From Delphinus delphis (lineage: Eukaryota > Chordata > Mammalia > Artiodactyla > Delphinidae): a DNA stretch of 64,000 nucleotides. The notes beneath the pieces are model-generated. The model did no database searches. It saw nothing but the letters and a program-made list of their open reading frames with translations, and was not told the origin of the DNA. The translations under genes were made by a program, and so were the position numbers. Position 1 is the first letter of the stretch; each line of letters starts with the position of its first letter. Below, one piece after another: positions 37,816 to 51,168 of the stretch. The DNA is taken from positions 1,178,001 to 1,242,000 of the forward strand of contig NW_027192670.1 of the NCBI RefSeq assembly GCF_949987515.2. The letters run 5' to 3'.

Positions 37816-38026
37816 ATCATCTATCAATGACAGTTAAAGTGTAACCTAAGGGAAGCCGGTGGTGAGTGCTTCTGACCCTGAAGACTTCAATCATCTAAAG
37901 TTTGGACTCTGCCTACTTCCCAAGGCCCTTAATGAACATATCTGTAGCCGTAGCTTAAAAAATTCCCCAGTTTGGGTTTCGGGGAGACACTGATTTTGAA
38001 AAAGCCCTGGTGTTCTCCTTACATGA
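37816..38026. other. Unassigned sequence before diverged monomers
   Basis: Not satellite. The segment around tagcttaaaaaattccccag and gggtttcggggagacactga looks like dispersed-repeat or LTR sequence but I cannot name it. Satellite similarity begins at gactcttcctactgctaaaa. Confidence 0.35.
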
Positions 38027-38204
38027 ATGGGACTCTTCCTACTGCTAAAACATGTCTGTCACACCCAGAGGATGGTATACCGTCTGATCGGGAAGAGTTT
38101 GGAAAAGGCATCTCATCTCCTCATCTCCTGGTGCTCGGGTTCACCCCTCCAGCGTCTTTACTAACAGTCTCCCCACTTGGAGATGTCAGCACTGTCAACA
38201 TCCT
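38027..38204. repeat. Partial diverged monomer D0
   Basis: Starts within monomer sequence at the point equivalent to tattcttccttcagctaaaa and runs to the monomer phase start. Strongly diverged, with cacacccagaggatggtata where the standard has gaacccagagtatgatcaac. Confidence 0.75.
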
Positions 38205-39938
38205 GTTGCGTACAGTTTGGAATTTGTCCAGAGGATGAAGCGGGAGGATGAGGAACAATGAGAGACAAGTCCTAGGTGTTCAGACAGGCACATGTCACTC
38301 TAATTTCCAATCAGGAAGATGAATTGACCAAAGGCTAGGGTTGCCCATGGAAACAGTATGGGGCTTGAGGAAATCCCACTGCTTTGTGGCCAGTTCCCAT
38401 AAACACAAGTTGAACAATGGAACTCAGGGGCAGTAAAATTCACGAAACTGCAGAGTTGAAAATATCTATCACTGAAAAATGTCTTGAGGAAAGTCAGAGA
38501 AAAGGATTGGTAAGCAAGGGAGAATGGCAGGAAAGGGATTTGAGGAGGTAGAAAGGACTCGCCATTAAGCACAAGAAAAGGAGCTGAACATTGCCAACAT
38601 TGCAGTTGGCCAAAAAGGCTGTATGCGTTTTTTTCTGTATATATTCAAGAAAAGGGCATACACTTTTTTAGCCAACCAAACAGGTGGGCACTGGAGGTCA
38701 ATACTACAAAAGATATCACTTCGCATCAGTCAGAAGAGCCATCCTCATAAAGTGTAAACACCAGAAATGCAGGACAGGGCAAGGAGAAGAGGGAGCCCTG
38801 TGAGGCTTATAGTGGAAATGTATATTGCCAACGGCCATTCTGGAGAAGTGTATTGTGTTTACTAAAGCATCTAAAAAATGAGCTACAGAGCATAGGGCAC
38901 TTGCACTCATGGGCGTATATCCTGGGAAAAACAAAAATCGAGAGGACACAGGCACCCCAATGTTTACTGCCTCTCTGTTTAAAAGATCCTCAACTAGGAT
39001 ATAACTTAAATGTCTCTGGAGGGAAAAAATGGATAGAGATGTGGTACTTATGTAGAGTGGAATATTACTCAGCCTGGAAATCAATGAAATATGGCCAGTT
39101 GTAACAACTCCGGAGGAGTTACGTATGATCTTTCTAAGTGACATAATTCAAAAAGAAAAAGACACATATCATAAGATATCACTTAAAGGTGGAATCCAAA
39201 ATGGCTACACATGAAATAAATTACAAAACAAAAACATAGTCAAATATGTAGAAAACACGCATAAGGCTGCTAAACGGAAAGGTGGGGAGGGGTGAGGCAT
39301 CATCCAAGAGGTTGAAATTAGCAAAGATACCATTCCAAATACCAAACTGATAATCAACAAGGCCTACACGGTAGCTAAAAGAACTGCACTCAGCACACTC
39401 AAGTCACCGGAAAAGAATATCTATGACTGGTAAGAATCTGAAAAAGAATTTATTGATGTCTCTCTGTACGTGAATCAAGTGGATGTACAGCAGCAAGAAA
39501 CAGAGCTTTGAAAATCAGCTGTAACCAATATAGTAATAAATTGAAAAAAATAAACGACAGAGAGACAGAGAAAACCTCTTACAACTTTTCCTCAGGGACG
39601 GTGATGCAACATGGATTGAACACATCTAGACCCACAGCAGGATGAGACATAAGGCTGGAAACTGTTCACGCTAAGAGAAATGTGACGTTGGGTGAGGAAA
39701 TGCACACCCTTTAAAGTAATACTACCTGGTACCCATTCAATGGGTCCCAAATCTGCAGGTTCAAGGAATCTTCCTACAGCTAAAACATGCATGGAAAACC
39801 CAGAGGACTGTACACCATGTGATCGGGAGATGTGTCTAAAATGCAGCTCATTTATCCTCTCCTGGTGCTCCTGTTCATCATTCCAGCCACATTACTTAGA
39901 ATCTCCCCACTTAGAGAATCAGCACATTTAAACTTCTG
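38205..39938. repeat. Diverged long-form monomer D1 (~1,734 bp)
   Basis: Full monomer, much diverged from the arrays and closer to L1 in its second half: it keeps agatatcacttc, tggaatattactcagcc and an L1-like tail. The palindrome near 38,606-38,675 is present but the arms no longer match well. It contains about 160 bp (roughly 39,500-39,690) absent from the 1,580-bp form, with a stretch resembling an L1 3' terminus and A-rich tail (aatcagctgtaacc, then aataaattgaaaaaaataaa). Confidence 0.82.
38853..39104 (+). pseudogene. L1 ORF2 C-terminal relic in D1
   Basis: An 83-codon open stretch with the same ORF2-tail signature as in M1 (here KKWIEMWYLCRVEYYSAWKS), nearer to the L1 pattern because EYY is kept. 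It shows that the open frames in the arrays come from L1 and not from a satellite gene. Confidence 0.65.
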
Positions 39939-41689
39939 TTTCACACATTTTGCAAATTGTGAGGAGGATGAACGGGAAGAGGGGGAACCAATGAGAGAAT
40001 AGTTGTAGGGGTTTGGACGGGCACATGTCACTCTAATATCCCATTAAGAATAAGAATTAAAAAAAGGCTCAGCCTGCCTCACCGGAGCCAAAATAGGGCC
40101 TGAAGCAATCCTGCGGCTTTGAGGCCAGCTCACAAAAGAGCAACTTAAAAAATGGAGCTCAGGGTCACTGCAATTCACAAACCTGCAGAGTTATAAATGA
40201 AAACTAACGTCCAAAAATATGTTGAGGTAAGGCAAAGAAGAGGATCTGAATGCAAGACAGAATTGCAAGAAACAGATTTCAAGAGATAGATTGGACTCGT
40301 CTTTAAAGCACATGAAAAGCGGCAGAATTTCGACAATGATGCAGTTGGCCCAAAAGGGAGTATGCGTTTTTTCCTGATTATATCCAGGAAAAAACGCATA
40401 CGCACTTTATGGGCAACCAAGCAAGCAAGCAATGCAAATGTGCACAACAAAGAAGTCTCATTTCCCACCGGTCAAAAGGGCCACCCGAAAAAATTGTAAA
40501 AACCAGAAATGCAGGACAGGCCATGGAGAACAGGGAGCCTTTATACGCTGATGGACAGTGTGTGAACTGCCGGGAGCCACTCTGGAGAAGTGTATGGTGG
40601 TTCCTAAATCATCTAAAAAACAGAGCTACAGAGCATAGGGCACTTCCAATCACGGGAGTATATCTAGGGAAGTCTAAAAATCAACAAGACACAAGCACAC
40701 CACAGTTTAGGGCTACTCTGTTTACAAGAACCTCAACTTCAGTACACCTTAAATATCCCAGGAAAGAGAACAATGGATAAAGAAGATGTGGTACTTATGT
40801 ACAATGGAATATCTCTTCACCATGAAATCAATGTAATAAGGCTAGTAGAAGGATAAAGAGTGGATTTAGGTCCGATAATACTACTTGAAATAAGTCAAAC
40901 AGAAAAAGAAACATATCATAAGATATCACTTATAGAGGGAGGATAAATATGGCTGCACTAAAAATGAATTACAAAACAGAACAGTGTCTCACATTTAGAA
41001 AACACACTTATGTCAGCTTAAGGGGAAAGGAGAGGTGGGGTGATGCATAAAACCAGAGTTTGAAATTAGCACAGATACCGTTCAATAAACCAAATAGGTA
41101 TTAGACAAGATCTACACCTTGCTCAATGAACTGGACTCAACACACCCTATACACCGCAGAGAAATATATCTGAGTAATAAGAATCTTAAAACCCATGTAT
41201 TGATATATCTCCATAAGGGAATCAAGTGTGTGCAAAACGGCACAAACACAGCAGTGAAAATGAGCTAAACCCCATTATAGAAATAAATTTTAAAACCAAA
41301 ACGCAGAAACAATGAAAGAGAGAAAAATTCTTACAAAATTCGCTCAGGGGCTGTGATGCAACCTGGAATGACCACATATAAACCCACAGCTGGATAAGAC
41401 ATAAGACTGGACACTTGGGGTTGAGAGGATTGGTGAGCTTTGGTGAGCAACTGCCGAAAGTTTAATGCAATACTTCATGCTACTCATTCCAAGGGTCCCA
41501 ACACTCCAGGTTGAAGGGAATCTTCCTACAGCTAAACCTTGCATGGGAAATCCAGCAGATGGTATACCATATGATCGGGAAAGGTTTCTAAAACGCACCT
41601 CATTTTCCTCTCCTGGGGCTCCGGATCAACATTCCAGCCACTTTACTAACAACATCCCCACATGGAGAGTGAATGCCTTTAAGTTCCAG
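39939..41689. repeat. Diverged long-form monomer D2 (~1,751 bp)
   Basis: Palindrome centre at 40,380, 1,739 bp after that of D1. Arms match at 29 of 36 positions by my count. Near 41,258-41,425 it has about 170 bp missing from the standard monomer, starting after acacagcagtgaaaatgagc, including an A-rich stretch (aaataaattttaaaaccaaa) and gatgcaacctggaatgacc; the standard reads straight from gcagtgatagg to ttggagagg. Confidence 0.85.
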
Positions 41690-43268
41690 TATCGCACAGT
41701 CTGCAGTTAGTGTGGAGGATGAATGGGAATAGGGGGAACCAGTGAGAAAATAGCTGTAGCGGTTTCAATGGCCACATGTCACTCTAATTTCACATAGGAA
41801 GAAGAATTAACCAAAGGCACAGCAAGGTGCCCCAGAAGAAGAATAGGGCCTGAAGAAATACTGTGGATATGAGGCAAGATCACAAAAATAAGACCTGAAA
41901 AACGGAACTAAGGGCAACTGCAATTCAAAAACCTGCAGAGTTATAAACGACAACTATTTTCCAAAAGTATATTGAGGTAAGGCTATGAAGAGGCACTGAC
42001 AGCAAGGCAGAATTGCAGGAAACCGATTTCAGGAGGTAGACTGGAATTGCATCGAAAACATATGAAAAGACTCAGAACATCAACAATCATGCATTTGGAC
42101 AAAAAGGGCGTATGCGTTTTTTCCTGAATATATTAAGGAAGAAACGCATACACACTTTCTGCCCAACCAAGCAAGCTTGCAAAGGAAATCTGCACTACAA
42201 TGAAGTCTCACTGCCCCCCAGTCAAAAGGGCCATCTGAAAAAAGTGTAAAATCCAGAAAGGCAGGACAGGCCATGGAGAACTGGGAGCTTTATTATGCTG
42301 ATGGGTGAGATGAAAATTGCCAACAGCCACTCTGGAGAAGTGTATGGTGTTTCCTGAAACATCTAAAAAACAAAGCAACAGAGCTTAGGGCAGTTCCACT
42401 TATGGTCCTATAGCTTAGGGAAATTAAAATTGAAAAGACACAGCCACCCCAAAATTTGGGACGTCTCTGTTTACAAGAACCTCGTTTACCGTACAAGTTC
42501 AATATCGCAGAATTTGAAAAATGGATAAAGAACTTGTGTTACTTACGTACAATGCAGTATCACTCAGCAATGAAATCTATGTCATCAGGCCCGTAGCAGC
42601 ATAATGAGTGGATTCAGGTATGATGATTCTAACTGAAATAAGTCACACAGAAAAAGAAACATCATAAGATATCACTAATACACGGAATGTAAACTTGGCT
42701 ACACAGGAACTGAATTCCAAAACAGAACAGGGTCTCAAATTTAGAAAACCAACTTATGCTTGCTTAAGGGGAAAGGTGAGTTGGGGTGCTGCATAAAAGC
42801 AGAGATTGAAATGAGCACAGATAAAGTTCCTTAAGCCAAATATGGAATAGACAAGAGCTACTCCTTGCTCAACGAAATGGACTCAACACCCCATATTAAA
42901 CGCCTAAGAATGTACCTGACTAGTAAGTATCTTAAAACTTATGGATTGCTATGTCTCCAAAAGAGAATCAAGCGTGTGTACAGGGGCATAAACGCAGCAG
43001 TGATAGGATTGCACAGGTTCGGTGAGCAAATGAAGACCCTTTGAAGTCATATTGCATGGTACCCATTCCACGGGTCTCAACTCTCCAGGTTTAAGGTATT
43101 CTTCCTTCAGCTAAAACATGCATGTGGAACCCAGAGTATGAACAACTGTGTGAACGGGAGACGTGTTCAAATATGTCTCAGTTTTCCTCCCCTGGTACTC
43201 GGGTGCAACATTCCAGATGCTTTACTAACACTCTCCCGACTTGGAGAGTCAGCGCCTTTAACCTCCTG
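41690..43268. repeat. Transition monomer D3/B0
   Basis: The first ~310 bp are diverged like D2. From about 42,000 the sequence becomes close to array consensus, and the rest is standard with variant string 2-2-2-2-2. Its palindrome (centre 42,130) has an array-like left arm and a diverged right arm. The next centre is 1,580 bp on, whereas the previous one is 1,750 bp back, so the change of period occurs here. Confidence 0.85.
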
Positions 43269-44848
43269 TTTGGCCCAGTTTGCAATTTCTGCGGAAGATG
43301 AACAGGAATAGGGAGAACCAATGAGAGACTAGCTGGAGGTGTCTGGACGGGCAAATTTAACTCTCATTTCCCACCAGGAAGAGGAAATAACCAAAGGCTC
43401 AGCGTGCCGTGCCGGAACCAGATTAGGGCCTGAAGCCATCCTGCGGTGTTGCGGCCAGCTCACAAGAAAACGAGTTGAAGAAAGGAGATCAGGGACACTG
43501 TAATTCACAAACCTGCAGAGTTATAAATGACAGCTATCGTCCAAAAATATACTGAAGTAAGGCTGCCAAGAGGACTTGAAATCGGGGCAGAATTGCAGGA
43601 AACCGATTTCAGGAGGTAGACTGGAATTGCATTGAAAGCATAGGAAAAGAGGCAGAATGTCCACAATGATGCACTTGGCCAAAAAGGACGTATGCGCTTT
43701 TTCCTGAATATATTCAGGAAAAAACGCATACGCCCTTTTTGGCCAACCAAGCAAGCTTGCAAAGGAAATCTGCACTACAATGAAGTCTCACTTCCCCTCA
43801 GTCAAAAGGACCATCTGAAAAAAGTGTAAAATCCAGAAAGGCAGGACAGGCCATGGAGAACTGGGAGCCTTGTTATGCTGATGGGCGGAATGTAAATTGC
43901 CAACAGACACTTGGGACAAGTGTATGGTGTTTCCTGAAACATCTAAAAAACAAAGCAACAGAGCCTAGGGCACTTCCACTTATGGTCCTGTAGCTTAGGG
44001 AAATTAAAATCAAAAAGACACAGCCACCCCAAAGTTTGGGACGCCTCTGTTTACAAGAACCTCGTTTACAGTACAAGTTCAACATCACAGAAAGTGAAAA
44101 ATGGATAAAGAACTTGTGGTATTTACTTACAAAGCAATATCACTCAGCAATGAAATCTATGTCATCAGGCCCTTAGCAGCAAAATGAGTGGATTCAGGTA
44201 TGATGATTCTAACTGAAATAAGTCACACAGAAAAAGAAACATCATAAGATATCAGTAATACACGGAATGTAAACTTGGCTACACAGGAACTGAATTACAG
44301 AACAGAACAGGGTCTCAAATTTAGGAAACCAACTTATGCTTGCTTAAGGGGAAAGGTGAGTTGGGGTGCTGCATAAAACCAGAGATTGAAATGAGCACAG
44401 ATAAAGTTCCTTAAGCCAAATATGGAATAGACAAGAGCTACTCCTTGCTTAACGAAATGGACTCAACACCGCATATTAAACGCCTAAGAATGTACATGAC
44501 TAGTAAGTATCTTAAAACCTATGGATTGCTATGTCTCCGAAAGAGAATCAAGCATGTGTACAGGGGCAAAAACGCAGCAGTCATAGGATTGGAGAGGTTC
44601 GGTGAGCAAATAAAGACCCCTTGAAATCATATTGCATGGTACCCATTCCACGGGTTTCAACTACCCAGGTTTAAGGTATTCTTCCTTCAGCTAAAACATG
44701 CATGTGGAACCTAGAGTATGATCAACCATGTGATCGGGAGACGTGTTCAAATATGTCTCAGTTTTCGTACCCTGGTACTCGGGTGCAACATTCCAGACGC
44801 TTTACTAACACTCTCCCGACTTGGAGAGTCAGTCCCTTTAACCTCCTG
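43269..44848. repeat. Satellite monomer B1
   Basis: Variant string 1-1-1-1-1. The palindrome at 43675-43746 has two left-arm mismatches. Confidence 0.9.
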
Positions 44849-46428
44849 TTTGGCCCAGTTTGCAATTTCTGCGGAAGATGAACAGGAATATCGAGAACCA
44901 ATGAGAGACTAGCTGGAGGTGTCTGGACGGGCAAATTTAACTCTCATTTCCCACCAGGAAGAGGAATTAACCAAAGGCTCAGCGTGCCGTGCCGGAACCA
45001 GATTAGAGCCTGAAGCCATCCTGCCGTGTTGCGGCCAGGTCACAAGAAAGCGAGTTGAAGAAAGGAGCTCAGGGGCACTGTAATTCACAAACCTGCAGAG
45101 TTATAAATGACAGCTATCGTCCAAAAATATACTGAACTAAGGCTGCCAAGAAGACTTGAAAGCGGGGCAGAATTGCAGGAAACCAATTTCAGGAGGTAGA
45201 CTGGAATTGCCTTGCAAGAATAGGAAAAGAGGCAGAACGTCCACAATGAGGCACTTGGCCAAAAAGGGCGTATGCGTTTTTTCCTGAATATATTCAGGAA
45301 AAAACGCATACGCCCTTTTTGGCCAACCAAGCAAGCTTGCAAAGGAAATCTGCACTACAATGAAGTCTCACTTCCCCCCGGTCAAAAGGGCCATCTGAAC
45401 AAAGTGTAAAATCCAGAAAGGCAGGACAGGCCATGGAGAACTGGGAGCCTTGTTATACTGATGGGCGGGATGTAAATTGCCAACAGACACTCTGGAGAAG
45501 TGTATGGTGTTTCCTGAAACATCTAAAAAACAAAGCAACAGAGCCTAGGGCACTTCCACTTATGGTCCTATAGCTTAGGGAAATTAAAATCAAAAAGACA
45601 CAGCCACCCCAAAGTTTGGAACGGCTCTGTTTACAAGAACCTCGTTTACAATACAAGTTCAACATCGCAGAAAGTGAAAAATGGATAAAGAACTTGTGGT
45701 ATTTACTTACAAAGCAATATCACTCAGCAATGAAATCTATGTCATCAGGCCTGTAGCAGCATAATGAGTGGATTCGGGTACGATGATTCTAACTGAAATA
45801 AGTTACACAGAAAAAGACACATCATGAGATATCACTAATACACGGAATGTAAACTTGGCTACACAGGAACTGAATTCCAAAACAGAACAGGGTCTCAAAT
45901 TTAGAAAACCAACATATGCTTGCTTAAGGGGAAAGGTGAATTGGGGTGCTGTATAAAACCAGAGATTGAAATGAGCACAGATAAATTTCCTTAAGCCAAA
46001 TATGGAATAGACAAGAGCTACTCCTTGCTCAACAAAATGGACTCAACACCCCATATTAAACGTCTAAGAATGTACCTGACTAGTAAGTATTTTAAAACCT
46101 ATGGATTGCTATGTCTCCAAAAGAGAATCAAGCGTGTGTACAGGGGCATAAACGCAGCAGTGATAGGATTGGAGAGGTTCGGTGAGCAAATGAAGACCCT
46201 TTGAAGTCATATTGCATGGTACCCATTACACGGGTCTCAACTCTCCAGGTTTAAGGTATTCTTCCTTCAGCTAAAACATGCATGTGGAACCCAGAGTATG
46301 ATCAACCGTGTGAACAGGAGACGTGTTCAAATATGTCTCAGTTTTCCTCCCCTGGTACTCGGGTGCAACATTCCAGACACTTTACTAACACTCTCCCCAC
46401 TTGGGGGGTCAGCGCCTTTAACATCCTG
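44849..46428. repeat. Satellite monomer B2
   Basis: Variant string 1-2-2-2-2. The palindrome at 45255-45326 is perfect. Shares rare gtgaattggggtgctgtata, caacaaaatgg and cgtctaagaatg with B3. Confidence 0.9.
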
Positions 46429-48008
46429 TTTGGCCAAGTTTGCAATTTCTGCGGAAGATGAACAGGAATAGGGAGAACCAATGAGAGACTAGCTGGAGGT
46501 GTCTGGACGGGCAAATTTAACTCTCATTTCCCACCAGGAAGAGGAATTAACCAAAGGCGCAGCGTGCCGTGCCGGAACCAGATTAGGGCCTGAAGCCATC
46601 CTGCGGTGTTGCGGGCAGCTCAAAAGAAAGCGAGTTGAAGAAAGGAGCTCAGGGGCACTGTAATTCACAAACCTGCAGAGTTATAAATGACAGCTATCGT
46701 CCAAAAATATACTGAAGTAAGGCTGCCAAGAGGACTTGAAAGCGGGGCAGAATTGCAGGAAACCGATTTCAGGAGGTAGACTGGAATTGCATTGAAAGCA
46801 TAGGAAAAGAGGCAGAACGTCCACAATGATGCACTTGGCCAAAAAGGGCGTATGCGTTTTTTCCTGAATATATTCAGGAAAAAACGCATACGCCCTTTTT
46901 GGCCAACCAAGCAAGCTTGCAAAGGAAATCTGCACTACAATGAAGTCTCACTTCCCCGCGGTCAAAAGGGCCATCTGAAAAAAGTGTAAAATCCAGAAAG
47001 GCAGGACAGGCCATGGAGAACTGGGAGCCTTGTTATGCTGATGGGCGGGATGGAAATTGCCAACAGACACTCGGGAGAAGTGTATGGTGTTTCCTGAAAC
47101 ATCTAAAAAACAAAGCAACAGAGCCTAGGGCACTTCCACTTATGGTCCTATAGCTTAGGGAAATTAAAATCAAAAAGACACAGCCACCCCAAAGTTTGGG
47201 ACGCCTCTGTTTACAAGAACCTCATTTACCGTACAAGTTCAATATCACAGAAAGTGAAAAATGGATAAAGAACTTGTTGTACTTACGTTCTATGCAGTAT
47301 CACTCAGCAATGAAATCTATGTCATCAGGCCCGTAGCAGCATAATGAGTGGATTCAGGTATGATGATTCTAACTGAAATAAGTCACACAGAAAAAGAAAC
47401 ATCATAAGATATCACTAATACACGGAAAGTAAACTTGGCTACACAGGAACTGAATTCCAAAAAAGAACAGGGTCTCAAATTTAGAAAACCAACTTATGCT
47501 TGCTTAAGGGGAAAGGTGAATTGGGGTGCTGTATAAAACCAGAGATTGAAATGAGCACAGATAAAGTTCCTTAAGCCAAATATGGAATAGACAAGAGCTA
47601 CTCCTTGCTCAACAAAATGGACTCAACACCCCATATTAAACGTCTAAGAATGTACCTGACTAGTAAGTGTCTTAAAACCTATGGATTGCTATGTCTCGAA
47701 AAGAGAATCAAGCGTGTGTACAGGGGCATAAACGCAGCAGTGATAGGATTGGAGAGGTTCGGTGAGCAAATGAAGCCCCTTTGAAGTCATATTGCATGGT
47801 ACCCATTCCACGGGTTTCAACTACCCAGGTTTACGGTATTCTTCCTTCAGCTAAAACATGCATGTGGAACCTAGAGTATGATCAACCATGTGATCGGGAG
47901 ACGTGTTCAAATATGTCTCAGTTTTCGTACCCTGGTACTCGGGTGCAACATTCCAGACGCTTTACTAACACTCTACCGACTTGGAGAGTCAGTCCCTTTA
48001 ACCTCCCG
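46429..48008. repeat. Satellite monomer B3
   Basis: Variant string 2-2-2-1-1. The palindrome at 46835-46906 is perfect. Confidence 0.9.
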
Positions 48009-49588
48009 TTTCGCCCAGTTTGCAATTTCTGCGGAAGATGAACAGGAATAGCGAGAACCAATGAGAGGCTAGCTGGAGGTGTCTGGACGGGCAAATTTAA
48101 CTCTCATTTCCCACCAGGAAGAGGAAATAACCAAAGGCTCAGCGTGCAGTGCCGGAACCAGATTAGGGCCTGAAGCCATCCTGCGGTGTTGCGGCCAGCT
48201 CAAAAGAAAGCGAGTTGAAGAAAGGAGCTCAGGGGCACTGTAATTCACAAACCTGCAGTGTTATAAATGACAGCTATCGTCCAAAAGTATACTGAAGTAA
48301 GGCTGCCAAGAGGACTTGAAAGTGGGGCAGAATTGCAGGAAACCGATTTCAGGAGGTAGACTGGAATTGCATTGAAAGCATAGGAAAAGAGGCAGAACGT
48401 CCACAATGATGCACTTGGCCAAAAAGGGCGTATGCGTTTTTTCCTGAATATATTCAGGAAAAAACGCATACGCCCTTTTTGGCCAACCAAGCAAGCTTCC
48501 AAAGGAAATCTGCACTACAATGAAGTCTCACTTCCCCCTGGTCAAAAGGGCCATCTGAAAAAAGTGTAAAATCCAGAAAGGCAGGACAGACCATGGAGAA
48601 CTGGGAGCCTTGTTATGCTGATGGGCGGGATGTAAATTGCCAACAGACACTCTGGAGAAGTGTATGGTGTTTCCTGAAACATCTAAAAAACAAAGCAACA
48701 GAGCCTAGGGCACTTCCACTTATGGTCCTATAGCTTAGGGAAATTAAAATCAAAAAGACACAGCCACCCCAAAGTTTGGGACGCCTCTGTTTACAAGAAC
48801 CTCATTTACTGTACAAGTTCAATATCACAGAAAGTGAAAAATGGATAAAGAATTTGTGGTACTTACGTACAATGCAGTATCACTCAGCAATGAAATCTAT
48901 GACATCAGGCCCGTAGCAGCATAATGAGTGGATTCAGGTACGATGATTCTAACTGAAATAAGTCACACAGAAAAAGAAACATCATAAGATATCACTAATA
49001 CATGGAATGTAAACTTGGCTACACAGGAACTGAATTCCAAAACAGAACAAGGTCTCAAATTTAGAAAACCAACATATGCTTGCTTAAGGGTAAAGGTGAG
49101 TTGGGGTGCTGCATAAAACCAGAGATTGAAATGAGCACAGATAAAGTTCCTTAAGCCAAATATGGAATACACAAGAGCTACACCTTGCTCAACGAAATGG
49201 ACTCAACACCGCATATTAAACGCCTAAGAATGTACCTGACTAGTAAGTATCTTAAAACCTATGGATTGCTATGTCTCCAAAAGAGAATCAAGCGTGTGTA
49301 CAGGGGCATAAACACAGCAGTGATAGGATAGGAGAGGTTCGGTGAGCAAATAAAGACTCTTTGAAGTCATATTGCATGGTACCCATTCCACGGGTTTCAA
49401 CTACCCAGGTTTAAGGTATTCTTCCTTCAGCTAAAACATGCATGTGGAACCCAGAGTATGATCAACCATGTGATCGGGAGACGTGTTCAAATATGTCTCA
49501 GTTTTCCTCCCCTGGTACTCGGGTTGAACATTCCAGACGCTTCACCAACACTCTCCCCACTTGGAGAGTCAGCGCCTTTAACCTCCTG
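48009..49588. repeat. Satellite monomer B4
   Basis: Variant string 2-2-2-1-2. The palindrome at 48415-48486 is perfect. Confidence 0.9.
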
Positions 49589-51168
49589 TTTGGCCCAGTT
49601 TGCAATTTCTGCGGAAGATGAACAGGAATAGGAAGAACCAATGAGAGACTAGCTGGAGGTGTCTGGACAGGCAAATTTAACTTTCATTTCCGACCAGGAA
49701 GAGGAAATAACCAAAGGCTCAGCATGCCGTGCCGGAACCAGATTAGGGCCTGAAGCCATCCTGCCGTGTTGCGGCCAGGTCAGAAGAAAGCGAGTTGAAG
49801 AAAGGAGCTCAGGGGCACTGTAATTCACAAACCTGCAGAGTTATAAATGACAGCTATCGTCCAAAAATATACTGAAGTAAGGCTGCCAAGAGGACTTGAA
49901 AGCGGGGCAGAATTGCAGGAAACCAATTTCAGGAGGTAGACTGGAATTGCATTGAAAGCATAGGAAAAGAGGCAGAACGTCCACAATGATGCACTTGGCC
50001 AAAAAGGGCGTATGCGTTTTTTCCTGAATATATTCAGGAAAAAACGCATACGCACTTTTTGGCCAACCAAGCAAGCTTGCAAAGGAAATCTGCACTACAA
50101 TGAAGTCTCACTTCCCCCCGGTCAAAAGGGCCATCTGAAAAAAGTGTAAAATCCAGAAAGTCAGGACAGGCCATGGAGAACTGGGAGCCTTGTTATGTTG
50201 ATGGGCGGGATGTAAATTGCCAACAGACACTTGGGAGAAGTGTATGGTGTTTCCTGAAACATCTAAAAAACAAAGCAACAGATCCTAGGGCACTTCCACT
50301 TATGGTCCTATAGCTTAGGGAAATTAAAATCAAAAAGACACAGCCACCCCAATGTTTGGGACGCCTCTGTTTACAAGAACCTCGTTAACAGTACAAGTTC
50401 AACATCACAGAAAGTGAAAAATGGATAAAGAACTTGTGGTACTTACGTACAATGCAGTATCACTCAGCAATGAAATCTATGTCATCAGGCCTTTAGCAGC
50501 ACAATGAGTGGATTCAGGTATCATGATTCTAACTGAAATAAGTCACACAGAAAAAGAAACATCATAAGATATCAGTAATACACGGAATGTAAACTTGTCT
50601 ACACAGGAACTGAATTACAGAACAGAACAGGGTCTCAAATTTAGAAAACCAACTTACGCTTGCTTAAGGGGAAAGGTGAGTTGGGGTGCTGCATAAAACC
50701 AGAGATTGAAATGAGCACAGATAAAGTTCCTTAAGCCAAATATGGAATAGACAAGAGCTACTCCTTGCTCAACGAAATGGACTCAACACCGCATATTAAA
50801 CGCCTAAGAATGTACCTGACTAGTAAGTATCTTAAAACCTATGGATTGCTATGTCTCCGAAAGAGAATCAAGCGTGTGTACAGGGGCATAAACGCAACAC
50901 TGATAGGATTGGAGAGGTTCGGTGAGCAAATGAAGACCCTTTGAAGTCATATTGCATGGTACCCATTCCACGGGTCTCAACTACCCAGGTTTAAGGTATT
51001 CTTCCTTCAGCTAAAACATGCATGTGGAACCTAGAGTATGATCATCCGTGTGAACAGGAGACGTGTTCAAATATGTCTCAGTTTTCCTCCCCTGGTACTC
51101 GGGTGCAACATTCCAGACGTTTTACTAACACTCTCCCGACTTGGAGAGTCAGTCCCTTTAACCTCCTG
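49589..51168. repeat. Satellite monomer B5
   Basis: Variant string 2-1-1-m-2; s4 reads gtctcaactaccc, a direct hybrid of the two states. The palindrome at 49995-50066 has one mismatch. Confidence 0.9.
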
